Origin: Saprospiraceae bacterium
GTDB lineage: Bacteria; Bacteroidota; Bacteroidia; Chitinophagales; Saprospiraceae
Reading direction: 5' to 3'
Length of the DNA: 64,000 nucleotides
Assembly (NCBI GenBank): GCA_020629715.1
Contig: JAHDCU010000005.1
Location: forward strand, 1 to 64,000
Part shown: piece by piece, positions 25,701 through 33,655 of the stretch
Layout of the letters: each line of letters starts with the position of its first letter
How positions within the stretch are numbered: the stretch's first letter is position 1
Translations under genes and position numbers: made by a program
Notes under the pieces: generated by a model
Told to the model about the DNA's origin: nothing
Database searches by the model: none
The model's input: the letters and a program-made list of their open reading frames with translations, nothing else

Positions 25701-27639
25701 AGACCCAGATATAGAACTGGCTCTAGCAGTCCCGGAGTTTAGCATAAATGGAGATGCCTATGGAAGTCTTACGGCGGATGTTATCAGGAAGAGAGATCAG
25801 CCTGCAATTATATCCCTCTTGCTAGGAGATGACAAATTTCAAGTAGGTGTCGATGGTAATTATGATTTCGATAAAGATATCCTTGATGGCAATCTTTCGG
25901 CTCAAGATCTACCGCTTAATTTTATGGAGTATATCATAGATACAGGTATATCAAGCACCCATGGCACTATTGATGTCAATGTAGTATTAAGTGGTAGTGC
26001 TGGAGACCCTAAATTCAATGGGACAGCTTTATTTAAAGATTGTGGTTCTACGATAGATTATACAGGTATGCATTATACGTTTGATGATCAACTTATGAAA
26101 GTGAGTGATACATATCTTGATCTGAGTGGGGGAGTCTTAGAAGATCCTGAAGGGAATAAAGGATATATTTTAGGTGGCTTGAAGCATTCTTTTCTTCAAG
26201 ATTTTAGGATGTTTGTCGATATGTATAGCGATGATATTATTGTCTTAAATACTACTCGGGAAGACAATCCTCTCTATTATGGATTTGGGAAGGGAAAATT
26301 TGATGTTTCATTCAGAGGTCCTTTTAGTAAAGCGGATATGGTGATTAATGCGACTACTGGTCCGCGAACTGTACTTAGTATGCCTGTGGACTACTATTAT
26401 ACAGGTTATGAAACTAGTTTTATTGAATTTATCAATAAAGATAATCAGGAAGAGCTAGAGCAAGAGTTTAAAATAGAAGGTCTAGATATAGATATGAATA
26501 TAAGCCTCACATCAGATGCTGAAATGAACATTATTTTTGACGAATCTAGAAGTGATGTGATCAAAGGGCGAGGAGAGGGAGATATACAGGTATCTATTCC
26601 TAGATCAGGTGATTTTACGGTATATGGGGATTATGTAATTTCTTCTGGAGAGTATTTATTTACTGTATACGAGTTGGTCAATAAGCCCTTTGAGGTAAGA
26701 CCTGGTAGTACCATCCAGTGGACCGGCGATCCTATCAATGCTAATCTTAAGGTGCAAGCCGATTATGGTGGTCGTAGGACTAATTTATCTGTATTTCTGG
26801 CAGAATATTTGACACCTCAAGACCCCGTATATAATGAAGCCAGAAGAAATTATGATGTTAATTTGACCCTTGATCTGACTGGTACACTATATGAACCAAA
26901 AATAAATTTTGACCTCTCTTTTCCTAACTTGTTGCCAGGTCCTTTACGATCATATACTGAATCCAAATTACGAACTTTAAGAGCAAATCAAAATTTGCTT
27001 AATGATCAAGTCGTAGGGATGTACATGTGGGGTACTTTCTTACCTAATAATAACCCTCTCGGAGGCGCTGTTTTATCAGGAAGTAATATCACTCAGTTAG
27101 GTAGTAATACGCTTAGTGAATACTTTTCTCAACAATTTTCACAAATTCTTTCAGGGCTAGTGAATGCTGCATTACCAGAGAATGAGTTTATATCCTCCGT
27201 AGATCTCGATATAGGTCTTAGTCAGAATGTCGACCTCTTAGGTCAAGTCAATACAGGACTTATTGATGTCATAGATCCAGATGAGATTCAATTGGTACTA
27301 AACCCAAAATTTAAGTTTTGGGACGAAAGATTCTCGGCTAAGGTAGGAGGTAACTACGTCAATAATTCTACAAGTAATCAAATCATACCTTCCAATACTT
27401 TTATACCTGATCTTAGTGTAGCCTATGACCTTACAGAAGATGGTAGATTAAAACTAAAGCTGTCATATATCTATGATTTTGATCAGACAAGTGGTACGGC
27501 AAGAAGGAGACAGAGATATGGTCTTGGCTTAAATTTTAGGCAAGAGTTTGGTAAAGTCGTCCAACATAAAGAATTGAATAAATTACAGAAGGCAATCGAG
27601 GAGTCCGTAGAGGAAGCTTTAGAATTATTGCAAGAGTAA
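22762..27639 (+). CDS. tamB: TamB-like translocation/assembly protein (DUF490)
   Basis: 1625 residues. One N-terminal membrane anchor (about 28-50, WFLFLLVFIPVLLTLLIQL) precedes an AsmA-like start (VVQNLLIDTVTSRLSKKMNAEVSI) and a very long beta-rich region of repeating short strands, ending in the TamB C-terminal domain (SGEYLFTVYELVNKPFEVRPG, LNLTLDLTGTLYEPKINFDLSFP, FSQILSGLVN). Such proteins bridge inner and outer membrane and are linked to outer-membrane protein assembly or lipid transfer. The partner TamA/BamA-type gene is not adjacent. It is transcribed alone. Confidence 0.88.
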   Translation: MESKEPQHTNPQGLGKKKSKLAKWLRWFLFLLVFIPVLLTLLIQLPVVQNLLIDTVTSRLSKKMNAEVSIDHIDFSVFHGLELNDVLLVDERKDTLIQSEVFSVSLTKNLFSYFQNEINLDGLVLQNTQLNIKRYGDESKNNLALILDKFETNQQKENNDPLSLYLNTVNLDGVEFTYDDYLQGQFYDLIIPSGRIGIEQLDSLINLNKIEFRNPTISIRKTLGSDIELVADSSIQDTLEAVIETENQKQFSFSIDKVDIFQARFRYVDEGKNKLNNKDVNHFNPHDFDVDQFEFHLQDLDISNNILECQINQVSFIDSKGFVLQQVKAEKLMIAPRKISLENFIVKTENSEIKDHIELKFRSYDSFEDFTNKVILQVDLASSKISNRDLAYFIPSLTRSKLFSQNSKDDVRIQGKLRGRINNLSGNDISIAIGNRTSFKGNFSTRNITNPDRALINLTVNEIKTDLYDLQKIIPGFNPPENFFKLGNIRFEGRFDGFINDFVSLGNLKSDIGSAKLDMRLDLKDGRNNANYSGELELKSFDLATWSEDQNFGLVDFSATVAEGQGLTLENASADLDALIDNIQYRGYDYKNLYLDGRIDKNRFLGDLIVEDPDLDFEFHGDIQLIDGVPKLDFDADIRHINLQQLNLSPDITGLTGKVIINAAGEGLADFKGDSYITDFKLTKNDTLYTLDSVYVSSYLVDDDNRKVEAYTDFAKISMKGKFNLNTLVNDAKRVVKKNFPYYAKDVRLNDQIQNNQDFVFKISMNKPTNFYNLIGLNQFDFENLEFFGELDNYSNTVSLHADIPSLKLNNVALNNGILDFATMDAQGSINLVTDTSSIGSFIVNPVQLSTTINGDSLDFRLATDNLVDSLQRIDIGGVMSPHPSGFKVNIYDNEWLMFGDKWEISKNNSIVFGNQSIDINNLQWTDGFRFISIKDINQQGVYLSVNNFDFLKISGIIDYDKMKFEGAGDLELQVSNIFEDPDIELALAVPEFSINGDAYGSLTADVIRKRDQPAIISLLLGDDKFQVGVDGNYDFDKDILDGNLSAQDLPLNFMEYIIDTGISSTHGTIDVNVVLSGSAGDPKFNGTALFKDCGSTIDYTGMHYTFDDQLMKVSDTYLDLSGGVLEDPEGNKGYILGGLKHSFLQDFRMFVDMYSDDIIVLNTTREDNPLYYGFGKGKFDVSFRGPFSKADMVINATTGPRTVLSMPVDYYYTGYETSFIEFINKDNQEELEQEFKIEGLDIDMNISLTSDAEMNIIFDESRSDVIKGRGEGDIQVSIPRSGDFTVYGDYVISSGEYLFTVYELVNKPFEVRPGSTIQWTGDPINANLKVQADYGGRRTNLSVFLAEYLTPQDPVYNEARRNYDVNLTLDLTGTLYEPKINFDLSFPNLLPGPLRSYTESKLRTLRANQNLLNDQVVGMYMWGTFLPNNNPLGGAVLSGSNITQLGSNTLSEYFSQQFSQILSGLVNAALPENEFISSVDLDIGLSQNVDLLGQVNTGLIDVIDPDEIQLVLNPKFKFWDERFSAKVGGNYVNNSTSNQIIPSNTFIPDLSVAYDLTEDGRLKLKLSYIYDFDQTSGTARRRQRYGLGLNFRQEFGKVVQHKELNKLQKAIEESVEEALELLQE

Positions 27640-27760
27640 GTGGTTTAACCGCACTAAGTGCTAGCAAATTTCATTCTATAAATCGAAAAATTCTTACTGT
27701 AATACCTAAGCAATGTATGATTGGATATAAGTAAGCCGATAAGCAAAGTACTATTAGCCT

Positions 27761-28306
27761 TTAGCCCTTACTATGTAGTAAGATATTTTTTTCAGAAATC
27801 GCTCCACCTGGAAATGATTTTGAATCTAATACCTCCAATCTACTAGCTAACGAAAGTTGTCGTATTGCGTATCTGTTTTCACTATACGATGTTGTGATTT
27901 CAATGAGTACGGCCGTTCTATGTCTTTCGTCTATCCATCGATAACCTATATGCTCGGCACCATCTTTTTTAAAAGAGTAACTGTCTTTTTCCCAGCCCTT
28001 ACGTTTGTTGATTGCTTGTCCATATCCACTCAGTGATTCAATCAACTCTTTCCTATCTATACCATCTAGAGATTCAAATTCTTTGAGAGTTACTTTAGGC
28101 CTACTTGTGACTATTGATTTCAATATAAGATCACAATATTCTTGCTTATCAACCGCTTTTGCAAAATTAAGATCGGCAATAGTTTTAGTACCGTCTGCAT
28201 TAGGCCCATTATCACAAGCACTTAAAAATAATATACAAGCTAAGCAAGCAAAAGACTTAAAGGAAATGGTCGTTAAGCTTTTAAATAAAATCATAATATA
28301 GGACAT
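27761..28306 (-). CDS. Putative lipoprotein of unknown function
   Basis: 181 residues (or 177 from the ATG at 28294). A hydrophobic leader ends in lipobox FLSAC, then a soluble domain with KSIVTSRPKVTLKEFESL, GYRWIDERHRTAVLIEI and a C-terminal ISEKNILLHSKG. No family recognised; no catalytic motif visible. It lies alone, downstream of the tRNA-Lys terminator on the same strand, and converges with tamB. Confidence 0.6.
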   Translation of the reverse strand: MSYIMILFKSLTTISFKSFACLACILFLSACDNGPNADGTKTIADLNFAKAVDKQEYCDLILKSIVTSRPKVTLKEFESLDGIDRKELIESLSGYGQAINKRKGWEKDSYSFKKDGAEHIGYRWIDERHRTAVLIEITTSYSENRYAIRQLSLASRLEVLDSKSFPGGAISEKNILLHSKG

Positions 28307-28321
28307 TGATAAGGGTTAACA

Positions 28322-28358
28322 AAAAAGAGCTAAAAACGATTCGTTTTTAGCTCTTTTT
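28322..28358 (-). terminator. Rho-independent terminator downstream of tRNA-Lys
   Basis: A perfect 18-bp inverted repeat: AAAAAGAGCTAAAAACGA (28322-28339) and its complement (28341-28358), with a 1-nt centre that would open to a 3-nt loop. GC core GAGCT with T-runs on both strands makes it work in either direction. It starts 4 nt after the tRNA 3' end. Confidence 0.8.
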
Positions 28359-28361
28359 ATG

Positions 28362-28434
28362 TGACCGGTCTGGGGCTCGAACCCAGGGCCCACGCCTTAA
28401 AAGGGCGTTGCTCTACCAACTGAGCTAACCGGTC
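28362..28434 (-). tRNA. tRNA-Lys(UUU)
   Basis: 73 nt on the minus strand. The acceptor stem GACCGGT/ACCGGTC, D arm GCTC-AGTTGGTAGA-GC, anticodon arm ACGCC-CTTTTAA-GGCGT (anticodon UUU), variable loop GGGCC and T arm CTGGG-TTCGAGC-CCCAG are all complete, with discriminator A. The CCA end is not encoded, so it is added after transcription. Confidence 0.97.
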
Positions 28435-28450
28435 GGTTATTTTGGTGGCG

Positions 28451-28481
28451 CAAAGATACCTTGTAAATCAAGATATGCAAG
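28451..28481 (-). promoter_or_regulatory. Promoter of tRNA-Lys (Bacteroidota consensus)
   Basis: On the minus strand CTTG (28481-28478), 19 nt, then TATCTTTG (28458-28451), matching the TTTG-N19-TAnnTTTG Bacteroidota sigma-A promoter with one -33 mismatch. It lies 16 nt upstream of the tRNA 5' end, the right distance for a start near the tRNA. Confidence 0.75.
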
Positions 28482-28505
28482 CGTCATCCATAAAAAATAA
28501 AAAAA

Positions 28506-28877
28506 TTATTCTTCTCGTAGGGTTTTCTCAATATCCAGCATCATCAGGTAATCTATACTCTCTGTAGGCGTTGGTATGATATTAAGGATAGTCTCTAGTC
28601 GAGAAATTTCTATCAGTTTTTTGACCGATGGATGATGACCACCCGTTAATATGAATGAACCATAGTCTTTCCAAAGGCGATTAGCTGTCAGTATGGCACT
28701 CAATCCTGACGAATCTACGTACTTCACGTCCGTCAGGTCAAAAATTAAATTTTGAACTCCTTCATTACGTAAAAACACAAATTCAGACTTAAGATTAGGA
28801 GCTATAAGAGAGTTAAGATTCTCTTCCTCTAATTTGAAGACAGAGTGCTTTTCTTGTTTGTCTAAGGTAAATTTCAT
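28506..28877 (-). CDS. STAS-domain protein (anti-sigma factor antagonist-like)
   Basis: 123 residues, a single STAS domain: IFDLTDVKYVDSSGLSAIL holds the conserved serine pair used as phosphorylation switch in SpoIIAA/RsbV-like antagonists, followed by ILTGGHHPSVKKLIEISRLE and a helical end. No kinase or phosphatase partner is encoded next to it. A minus-strand TAAATTTG box (28907-28900) lies 23 nt upstream of the ATG and is a plausible promoter. Confidence 0.8.
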   Translation of the reverse strand: MKFTLDKQEKHSVFKLEEENLNSLIAPNLKSEFVFLRNEGVQNLIFDLTDVKYVDSSGLSAILTANRLWKDYGSFILTGGHHPSVKKLIEISRLETILNIIPTPTESIDYLMMLDIEKTLREE

Positions 28878-28899
28878 AAGGTTTTATTACAATGGAAGG

Positions 28900-28907
28900 C
28901 AAATTTA
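28900..28907 (-). promoter_or_regulatory. Probable -7 box of the STAS gene
   Basis: TAAATTTG on the minus strand fits TAnnTTTG, 23 nt before the STAS start codon. A clear -33 element was not found. Confidence 0.4.
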
Positions 28908-29178
28908 TCTTTTTCTTTTGAATAAAAACAGTCCTAGCGAAAAACTCCTGAATATCTGTCAACTTTAAATTAATGTCTTGTTAATATAATGTGTAGTATG
29001 ATCATTAGAGGATAATGTTGGTTGTGCTAGCATGACAAAAAAGCAAAAACCGCAGGTGGTATAGTTTTTTCACTTGTATTTTTGATTTTATTAATCGAGA
29101 TTTAATTTTTAAAACAATATGTTAGAGTAAATCATGTCATTTACTTATTATTGTTTTTACTAATATAACCGAACCACT
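28908..29178. other. Intergenic region between STAS gene and clpC
   Basis: No gene seen in this divergent AT-rich gap. A plus-strand TATTTTTG box (29077-29084) is a candidate -7 element for clpC, which would give a leader of about 90 nt. No clear heat-shock operator (CIRCE or CtsR type) was recognised. Confidence 0.35.
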
Positions 29179-31731
29179 ATGGATAGAAAATTCAGTCCGA
29201 AGGTCAAAAAAATTATTCAGTTGAGTAGAGATGAAGCTATTCGACTGGGGCATGATTATATAGGTACTGAGCATTTATTGCTTGGTATGATAGTAGATGG
29301 CAATAATTTAGCATTGAGAGTGCTAAACTCACTAGAGGTGGATATCTCTAACCTAAAGTATAAGATTGAGGAATCTACATCTGTCAATACCTCAAATAAT
29401 ACAAAGATGAATGTGGGTAATATCCCACTGAATAGACATGCCGAGAAGGTACTCAAAGTGACCTTTTTAGAAGCAAAACTTTATAAAAACGAAGAGATTG
29501 CACCAGAACATTTAATGCTAAGCATTTTAAAACATAAAGAGAGTCTAGCATCCAAAATTTTAGGTAAAATGCAAGTCGATTATGATGACTATAAAAATGA
29601 ATTGGATTATGTAAAGCAAGAACAAGAAACATCATTCAGTGATTTCTATTCTCAGGCATCAGGTGATAGTGATATTCCTATTCAAGATGATGATAATGAT
29701 AATCCTTCTCAGCAAGGCAAAAAAAGCACTGCAAGGTCAAAAACGCCAGTTTTAGATAATTTTGGTAGAGATGTGACTAGACTTGCAGAAGAAGGGAAAC
29801 TAGATCCTATCATAGGTAGAGAGACGGAAATCGAAAGAGTATCGCAGATACTTAGTAGAAGAAAAAAAAATAATCCTATTCTTATAGGAGAGCCGGGTGT
29901 AGGTAAAACAGCAGTCGTTGAGGGGCTCGCGTTGCGTATAAACCAGAAAAGAGTAAGTCGTACCCTGTTCAATAAGCGTATCGTTATGTTAGACCTTGCT
30001 GCATTAGTGGCAGGCACTAAATATAGAGGTCAGTTTGAAGAACGAATGAAAGCCATTATGAATGAGCTTGAGAAATCACGTGATGTAATCCTATTTATCG
30101 ATGAGATACATACCATCGTTGGGGCGGGAGGAGCTACTGGATCATTAGATGCAAGTAATATATTCAAACCTGCACTCGCTCGAGGAGAATTGCAATGTAT
30201 CGGTGCTTCTACCTTGGATGAATACCGTCAACACATCGAAAAAGATGGTGCTCTAGATCGAAGATTTCAAAAAGTACTTATCGATCCGCCATCACCAGAA
30301 GAGACAGTACATATCTTAGAAAATATCAAACCTAAGTACGAGGATTTTCATAACGTAGAGTACTCACAAGATGCTATCGAGGCTTGCGTAAAACTATCTG
30401 AGAGATATATAAGTGATCGCTTCTTTCCAGATAAAGCGATAGATGTTTTAGACGAAGTAGGTGCACGTACTCACTTAAAAAATATACATGTACCTAAATT
30501 TGTAGAAGAGCTTGAAGAACAGATCGAAATTGTAAAAGAGCAAAAAAATCAAGCAGTTAAAAGCCAGCAATATGAACTTGCTGCTGATCTAAGAGATAAA
30601 GAGTCCAAACTCATCAAAAAGCTGGAAAATGCTAAAATTGAATGGGAGGAAGAATCTAAAGCCAAGCGTTACCCAGTAGATAGTGATCACATTGCAGAAG
30701 TAGTATCTATGATGACTGGGATCCCAGTGAATAGGGTGGCACAATCAGAAAGTTCTCGATTGGTACATATGAAAGATGACATTCAAAAGATGATAATCGG
30801 ACAAGATGATGCCATCGTAAAGGTGACTAAAGCCATACAGCGTAATCGCGTAGGACTCAAAGATCCTTCTAAGCCAATAGGTAGCTTCATCTTTTTAGGA
30901 CCGACTGGAGTTGGTAAAACCGAGTTGGCCAAGTCTCTTGCCAAATATATGTTTGACAGCGAAGATGCACTTATTCGAATAGATATGACTGAGTATATGG
31001 AGAAGTTTTCAATCTCAAGATTGATAGGAGCTCCTCCAGGATATGTAGGTTATGAAGAAGGTGGTCAACTTACAGAAAAAGTAAGACGGAAACCTTACGC
31101 AGTCATTTTATTGGATGAAATCGAGAAAGCCCATCCCGATGTTTACAATATATTGCTCCAGGTACTTGATGACGGACAATTGACAGACGGGCTAGGTAGA
31201 AAAGTAGATTTTAAGAATACACTTATTATTATGACCTCCAATATTGGAGTAAGACAGTTGAAAGACTTTGGTCAGGGTGTAGGGTTTGCTACGCAAGCTA
31301 GACAAGAAGCATCAGAAGAGCATAGTAAGAGCGTTATTCAGAATGCACTTAAAAGAACATTTTCTCCAGAGTTTTTGAATCGAATTGATGATGTCGTAAT
31401 TTTCAATAGTCTCAATCAAGAAGATATCTTTAAAATCATAGATATCACTTTAGAAAGTCTTTTTAGTAGGCTAGATGGTATGAAATTTTCTCTTCACTTG
31501 AGTAAAGAAGCAAAGAAATTTGTTGCTGAAAAAGGTTACGACCCTCAGTTTGGAGCTAGACCTCTACATCGAGCGATACAGAAGTATGTAGAGGATCCAC
31601 TTGCCGAATTTATATTGATGAATAATCCTGAAGAAGGAACAAAACTCAAGGCTGATATGAATAAGGAAAAGGATGGTATTGTAATTTCAACAGCCAAAAA
31701 GCCCAAAAAACAGGATATAGTGGAAGAGTAA
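29179..31731 (+). CDS. clpC: ATP-dependent Clp protease ATP-binding subunit ClpC
   Basis: 850 residues. Two N-terminal Clp repeats (about 1-145), AAA+ module 1 with Walker A GEPGVGKT and Walker B VILFIDEIH, a UVR-like coiled segment in the middle domain (QQYELAADLRDKESKL), and AAA+ module 2 with GPTGVGKT, VILLDEIEKAH and the GYVGYEEGGQL pore loop. This is the ClpC arrangement, an unfoldase that feeds proteins to ClpP. An acidic low-complexity linker (DIPIQDDDNDN) separates the N-domain. The gene stands alone; infC follows after 60 bp. Confidence 0.95.
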   Translation: MDRKFSPKVKKIIQLSRDEAIRLGHDYIGTEHLLLGMIVDGNNLALRVLNSLEVDISNLKYKIEESTSVNTSNNTKMNVGNIPLNRHAEKVLKVTFLEAKLYKNEEIAPEHLMLSILKHKESLASKILGKMQVDYDDYKNELDYVKQEQETSFSDFYSQASGDSDIPIQDDDNDNPSQQGKKSTARSKTPVLDNFGRDVTRLAEEGKLDPIIGRETEIERVSQILSRRKKNNPILIGEPGVGKTAVVEGLALRINQKRVSRTLFNKRIVMLDLAALVAGTKYRGQFEERMKAIMNELEKSRDVILFIDEIHTIVGAGGATGSLDASNIFKPALARGELQCIGASTLDEYRQHIEKDGALDRRFQKVLIDPPSPEETVHILENIKPKYEDFHNVEYSQDAIEACVKLSERYISDRFFPDKAIDVLDEVGARTHLKNIHVPKFVEELEEQIEIVKEQKNQAVKSQQYELAADLRDKESKLIKKLENAKIEWEEESKAKRYPVDSDHIAEVVSMMTGIPVNRVAQSESSRLVHMKDDIQKMIIGQDDAIVKVTKAIQRNRVGLKDPSKPIGSFIFLGPTGVGKTELAKSLAKYMFDSEDALIRIDMTEYMEKFSISRLIGAPPGYVGYEEGGQLTEKVRRKPYAVILLDEIEKAHPDVYNILLQVLDDGQLTDGLGRKVDFKNTLIIMTSNIGVRQLKDFGQGVGFATQARQEASEEHSKSVIQNALKRTFSPEFLNRIDDVVIFNSLNQEDIFKIIDITLESLFSRLDGMKFSLHLSKEAKKFVAEKGYDPQFGARPLHRAIQKYVEDPLAEFILMNNPEEGTKLKADMNKEKDGIVISTAKKPKKQDIVEE

Positions 31732-31791
31732 TTACAATAACTCTAACTTTATTTTCATATTTAGACCATATTTAAAACAAAACAAACACAT

Positions 31792-32385
31792 TTGGCACGA
31801 CTCCGTAGAAAAAATCACAGAAGACCAAGAGTTCAAGAAGCTCAACACAGAATCAACGAACACATTAGAATTCCTAAAATCAGACTAGTAGGGGATGACT
31901 TAGAGGGTATCAGCGAAGCTGTAGGAAAAACAATTACCCCTGACGTCTACAATACAAGAGAAGCCTATCAATGGGCACAGGAGGTAGGTTTAGATTTAGT
32001 AGAAATCAGTCCAAAGGCAGATCCACCGGTATGTAGAATTATCGACTACAAAAAGTTTCTTTATCAAAAAAAGAAAAAAGAAAAGGAGATCAAGGCTAAG
32101 ACGGTAAAAACCGTGATCAAAGAAATCAGGTTTGGACCGAATACTGATGATCATGATTTTGAATTTAAACTCCGTCATGCCAAGAAGTTTTTGGAAGAAG
32201 GTGCCAAAGTAAAAGCTTATGTTCACTTCAGAGGACGTACAATAGTTTTTAAAGATAGGGGGGAACTCCTACTGCTTAAATTCTTACAAGAATTAGAGGA
32301 ATTAGGCTCAGCAGAAGCCTTACCCAAGATGGAAGGAAGGAGAATGATTGTTATGATTTCTCCTAAAAAGAAGAAAAAAGGATAA
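31792..32385 (+). CDS. infC: Translation initiation factor IF-3
   Basis: 197 residues. IF3-[40 protein letters not shown]3-[24 protein letters not shown] and [14 protein letters not shown]. The N-terminus carries an extra basic tail ([16 protein letters not shown]). There is no in-frame ATG before about residue 170; the frame is closed by TAG at 31762, leaving TTG at 31792 (or ATA at 31768) as initiation codon. Non-standard starts are a hallmark of infC and allow IF3 to repress itself. First gene of the infC-rpmI-rplT group. Confidence 0.95.
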   Translation: MARLRRKNHRRPRVQEAQHRINEHIRIPKIRLVGDDLEGISEAVGKTITPDVYNTREAYQWAQEVGLDLVEISPKADPPVCRIIDYKKFLYQKKKKEKEIKAKTVKTVIKEIRFGPNTDDHDFEFKLRHAKKFLEEGAKVKAYVHFRGRTIVFKDRGELLLLKFLQELEELGSAEALPKMEGRRMIVMISPKKKKKG

Positions 32386-32415
32386 TAAGGAATAGAAAAT
32401 TCAAATAAATACAGA

Positions 32416-32450
32416 AGAGTATAGCAGCAATAGTTGTTATACTCTTTTTT
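32416..32450 (+). terminator. Terminator/attenuator between infC and rpmI
   Basis: A 13-bp stem (AGAGTATA...TATACTCT plus GCAGC/GTTGT with two G-U pairs) with loop AATA, followed by six T. It lies 31 nt after the infC stop and 44 nt before rpmI, so it should end or attenuate infC transcripts. Confidence 0.7.
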
Positions 32451-32456
32451 AATTCC

Positions 32457-32464
32457 TACTTTTG
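32457..32464 (+). promoter_or_regulatory. -7 promoter box for rpmI-rplT
   Basis: TACTTTTG fits TAnnTTTG and starts 7 nt after the T-run of the terminator, 30 nt before the rpmI ATG. A TTGT at 32434-32437 is at the right distance for a weak -33 element. Together with the terminator this points to separate transcription of the two ribosomal protein genes. Confidence 0.55.
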
Positions 32465-32493
32465 CAAACTTATTAGAAAAAGAGTTCAGTATT

Positions 32494-32691
32494 ATGCCAA
32501 AGATGAAGACCAATTCCAGCGCAAAGAAGAGATTCAAAGTGACTGGCTCTGGAAAGATTAAAAGGTTTCAAGCAAACACTTCTCACCTTATGAGAAAGAA
32601 AAGCAAAAAAGCCAAATTGAGACTGAAAGGTAGCACTCTAGTATCTCCAGCAGATGAAAGAAGAGTGAAGGATCTTTTATGTATGAAGTAA
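32494..32691 (+). CDS. rpmI: 50S ribosomal protein L35
   Basis: 65 residues starting [20 protein letters not shown], the full L35 family pattern, very basic, with [14 protein letters not shown] in the middle. The open frame continues upstream to 32434, but that part is the terminator and leader, so ATG 32494 is the start. Between infC and rplT, the conserved order for these three genes. Confidence 0.96.
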   Translation: MPKMKTNSSAKKRFKVTGSGKIKRFQANTSHLMRKKSKKAKLRLKGSTLVSPADERRVKDLLCMK

Positions 32692-32758
32692 ATTAAATTT
32701 TTTAACGAGATCTAAGGATAAGAGCAATTGCCCCTTAGATGAACTAAAACAAATCATT

Positions 32759-33103
32759 ATGCCACGTTCAGTAAATGCGGTAGCTTCTCGAGCGAGAAGG
32801 AAGAGAATTTTAAAATTAGCTAAAGGTTATTGGGGGGCCAGAAGTAAGGTCTATACAGTAGCCAAAAATGCTGTTGAGAAAGCATTGTCTTATGCGTATA
32901 GAGATAGACGTAATAAGAAGAGAGCCTTCAGAAGGTTATGGATAACGAGAATCAATGCAGGTGCTCGTCAGCACGGTATGTCTTATTCGAGATTTATGCA
33001 TGCATTAAAGACCAATAACATTGATCTTAACAGAAAAGTACTAGCTGACCTAGCTATGAATCACCCAGCTGAATTCGAAGCTATAGTTAATAAGGTGAAA
33101 TAG
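32759..33103 (+). CDS. rplT: 50S ribosomal protein L20
   Basis: 114 residues, [20 protein letters not shown] start, [37 protein letters not shown] and [15 protein letters not shown], all typical of L20, which binds 23S rRNA early in assembly and represses its own operon in other bacteria. 67 bp after rpmI and closed by a terminator. Confidence 0.97.
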   Translation: MPRSVNAVASRARRKRILKLAKGYWGARSKVYTVAKNAVEKALSYAYRDRRNKKRAFRRLWITRINAGARQHGMSYSRFMHALKTNNIDLNRKVLADLAMNHPAEFEAIVNKVK

Positions 33104-33131
33104 GAATTTCTCCATATACAAGAAACATTAT

Positions 33132-33170
33132 AGACAAGGCTTGTCCATTGATTTGGGCAGGTCTTTTTTT
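33132..33170 (+). terminator. Rho-independent terminator after rplT
   Basis: AGAC...CTTGTCC pairs imperfectly with GGGCAGGTCT around an ATTGATT loop, followed by seven T. It begins 29 nt after the rplT stop. Confidence 0.6.
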
Positions 33171-33249
33171 ATGTACATAGCTTTCTTTCGAAGCACCAGC
33201 ATAGAGATTTAGAATATTACTATTGCTTTATTTATTTTAATTTACTATA

Positions 33250-33264
33250 CTTGTATTATACAAG
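33250..33264. promoter_or_regulatory. Palindromic operator upstream of the PadR-type gene
   Basis: CTTGTAT-T-ATACAAG is a perfect 15-bp inverted repeat, 11 nt before the regulator's ATG. It overlaps TATACTTG, a near match to the -7 box TAnnTTTG. Position and symmetry fit autoregulation by the dimeric PadR protein encoded next; the assignment is inference. Confidence 0.55.
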
Positions 33265-33275
33265 ATGATTAATAC

Positions 33276-33653
33276 ATGAAGAGTAGTAATAAAAGTCTGT
33301 TACCTGAATTGTTAGATGCTTGGGAGAGTACCTATAAAAAAGGACAACTTACGCTGTGGATATTTTTGGCCTTAAGAGATGAGCCCAAATACGTAGATGA
33401 AATCAGAACGTATATAGAACATATTACTGCTGGCACCATCAAGTGCGAAGAGCAGAGTCTCTATCGCAATCTTAGAAAGTATCTGCACATTAAGGTAGTG
33501 AGCTTTGATTTACGTAAGGGTAATAAAGGACCTGATCGTAAATATTACAAACTTACAACCCTCGGCGATGAGTTGCTCCAGAGATTCATTGATCGAAATA
33601 TCCAGCTCTTTTATGTTCCTGAGATTAAAAAATTACTTTTTAAAACCAATTGA
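33276..33653 (+). CDS. PadR-family transcriptional regulator
   Basis: 125 residues. A winged-helix domain with KGQLTLWIFLALRDEPKYVDEI (helix 1-2 region), EEQSLYRNLRKYL (recognition helix region) and the wing GPDRKYYKLTTLGDELLQRF, the PadR signature, followed by a short C-terminal helix. PadR proteins usually repress a neighbouring membrane or transport gene; here the next gene, 2 bp downstream, encodes a small membrane protein. A palindrome sits directly in front of its start codon. Confidence 0.85.
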   Translation: MKSSNKSLLPELLDAWESTYKKGQLTLWIFLALRDEPKYVDEIRTYIEHITAGTIKCEEQSLYRNLRKYLHIKVVSFDLRKGNKGPDRKYYKLTTLGDELLQRFIDRNIQLFYVPEIKKLLFKTN

Positions 33654-33655
33654 TT

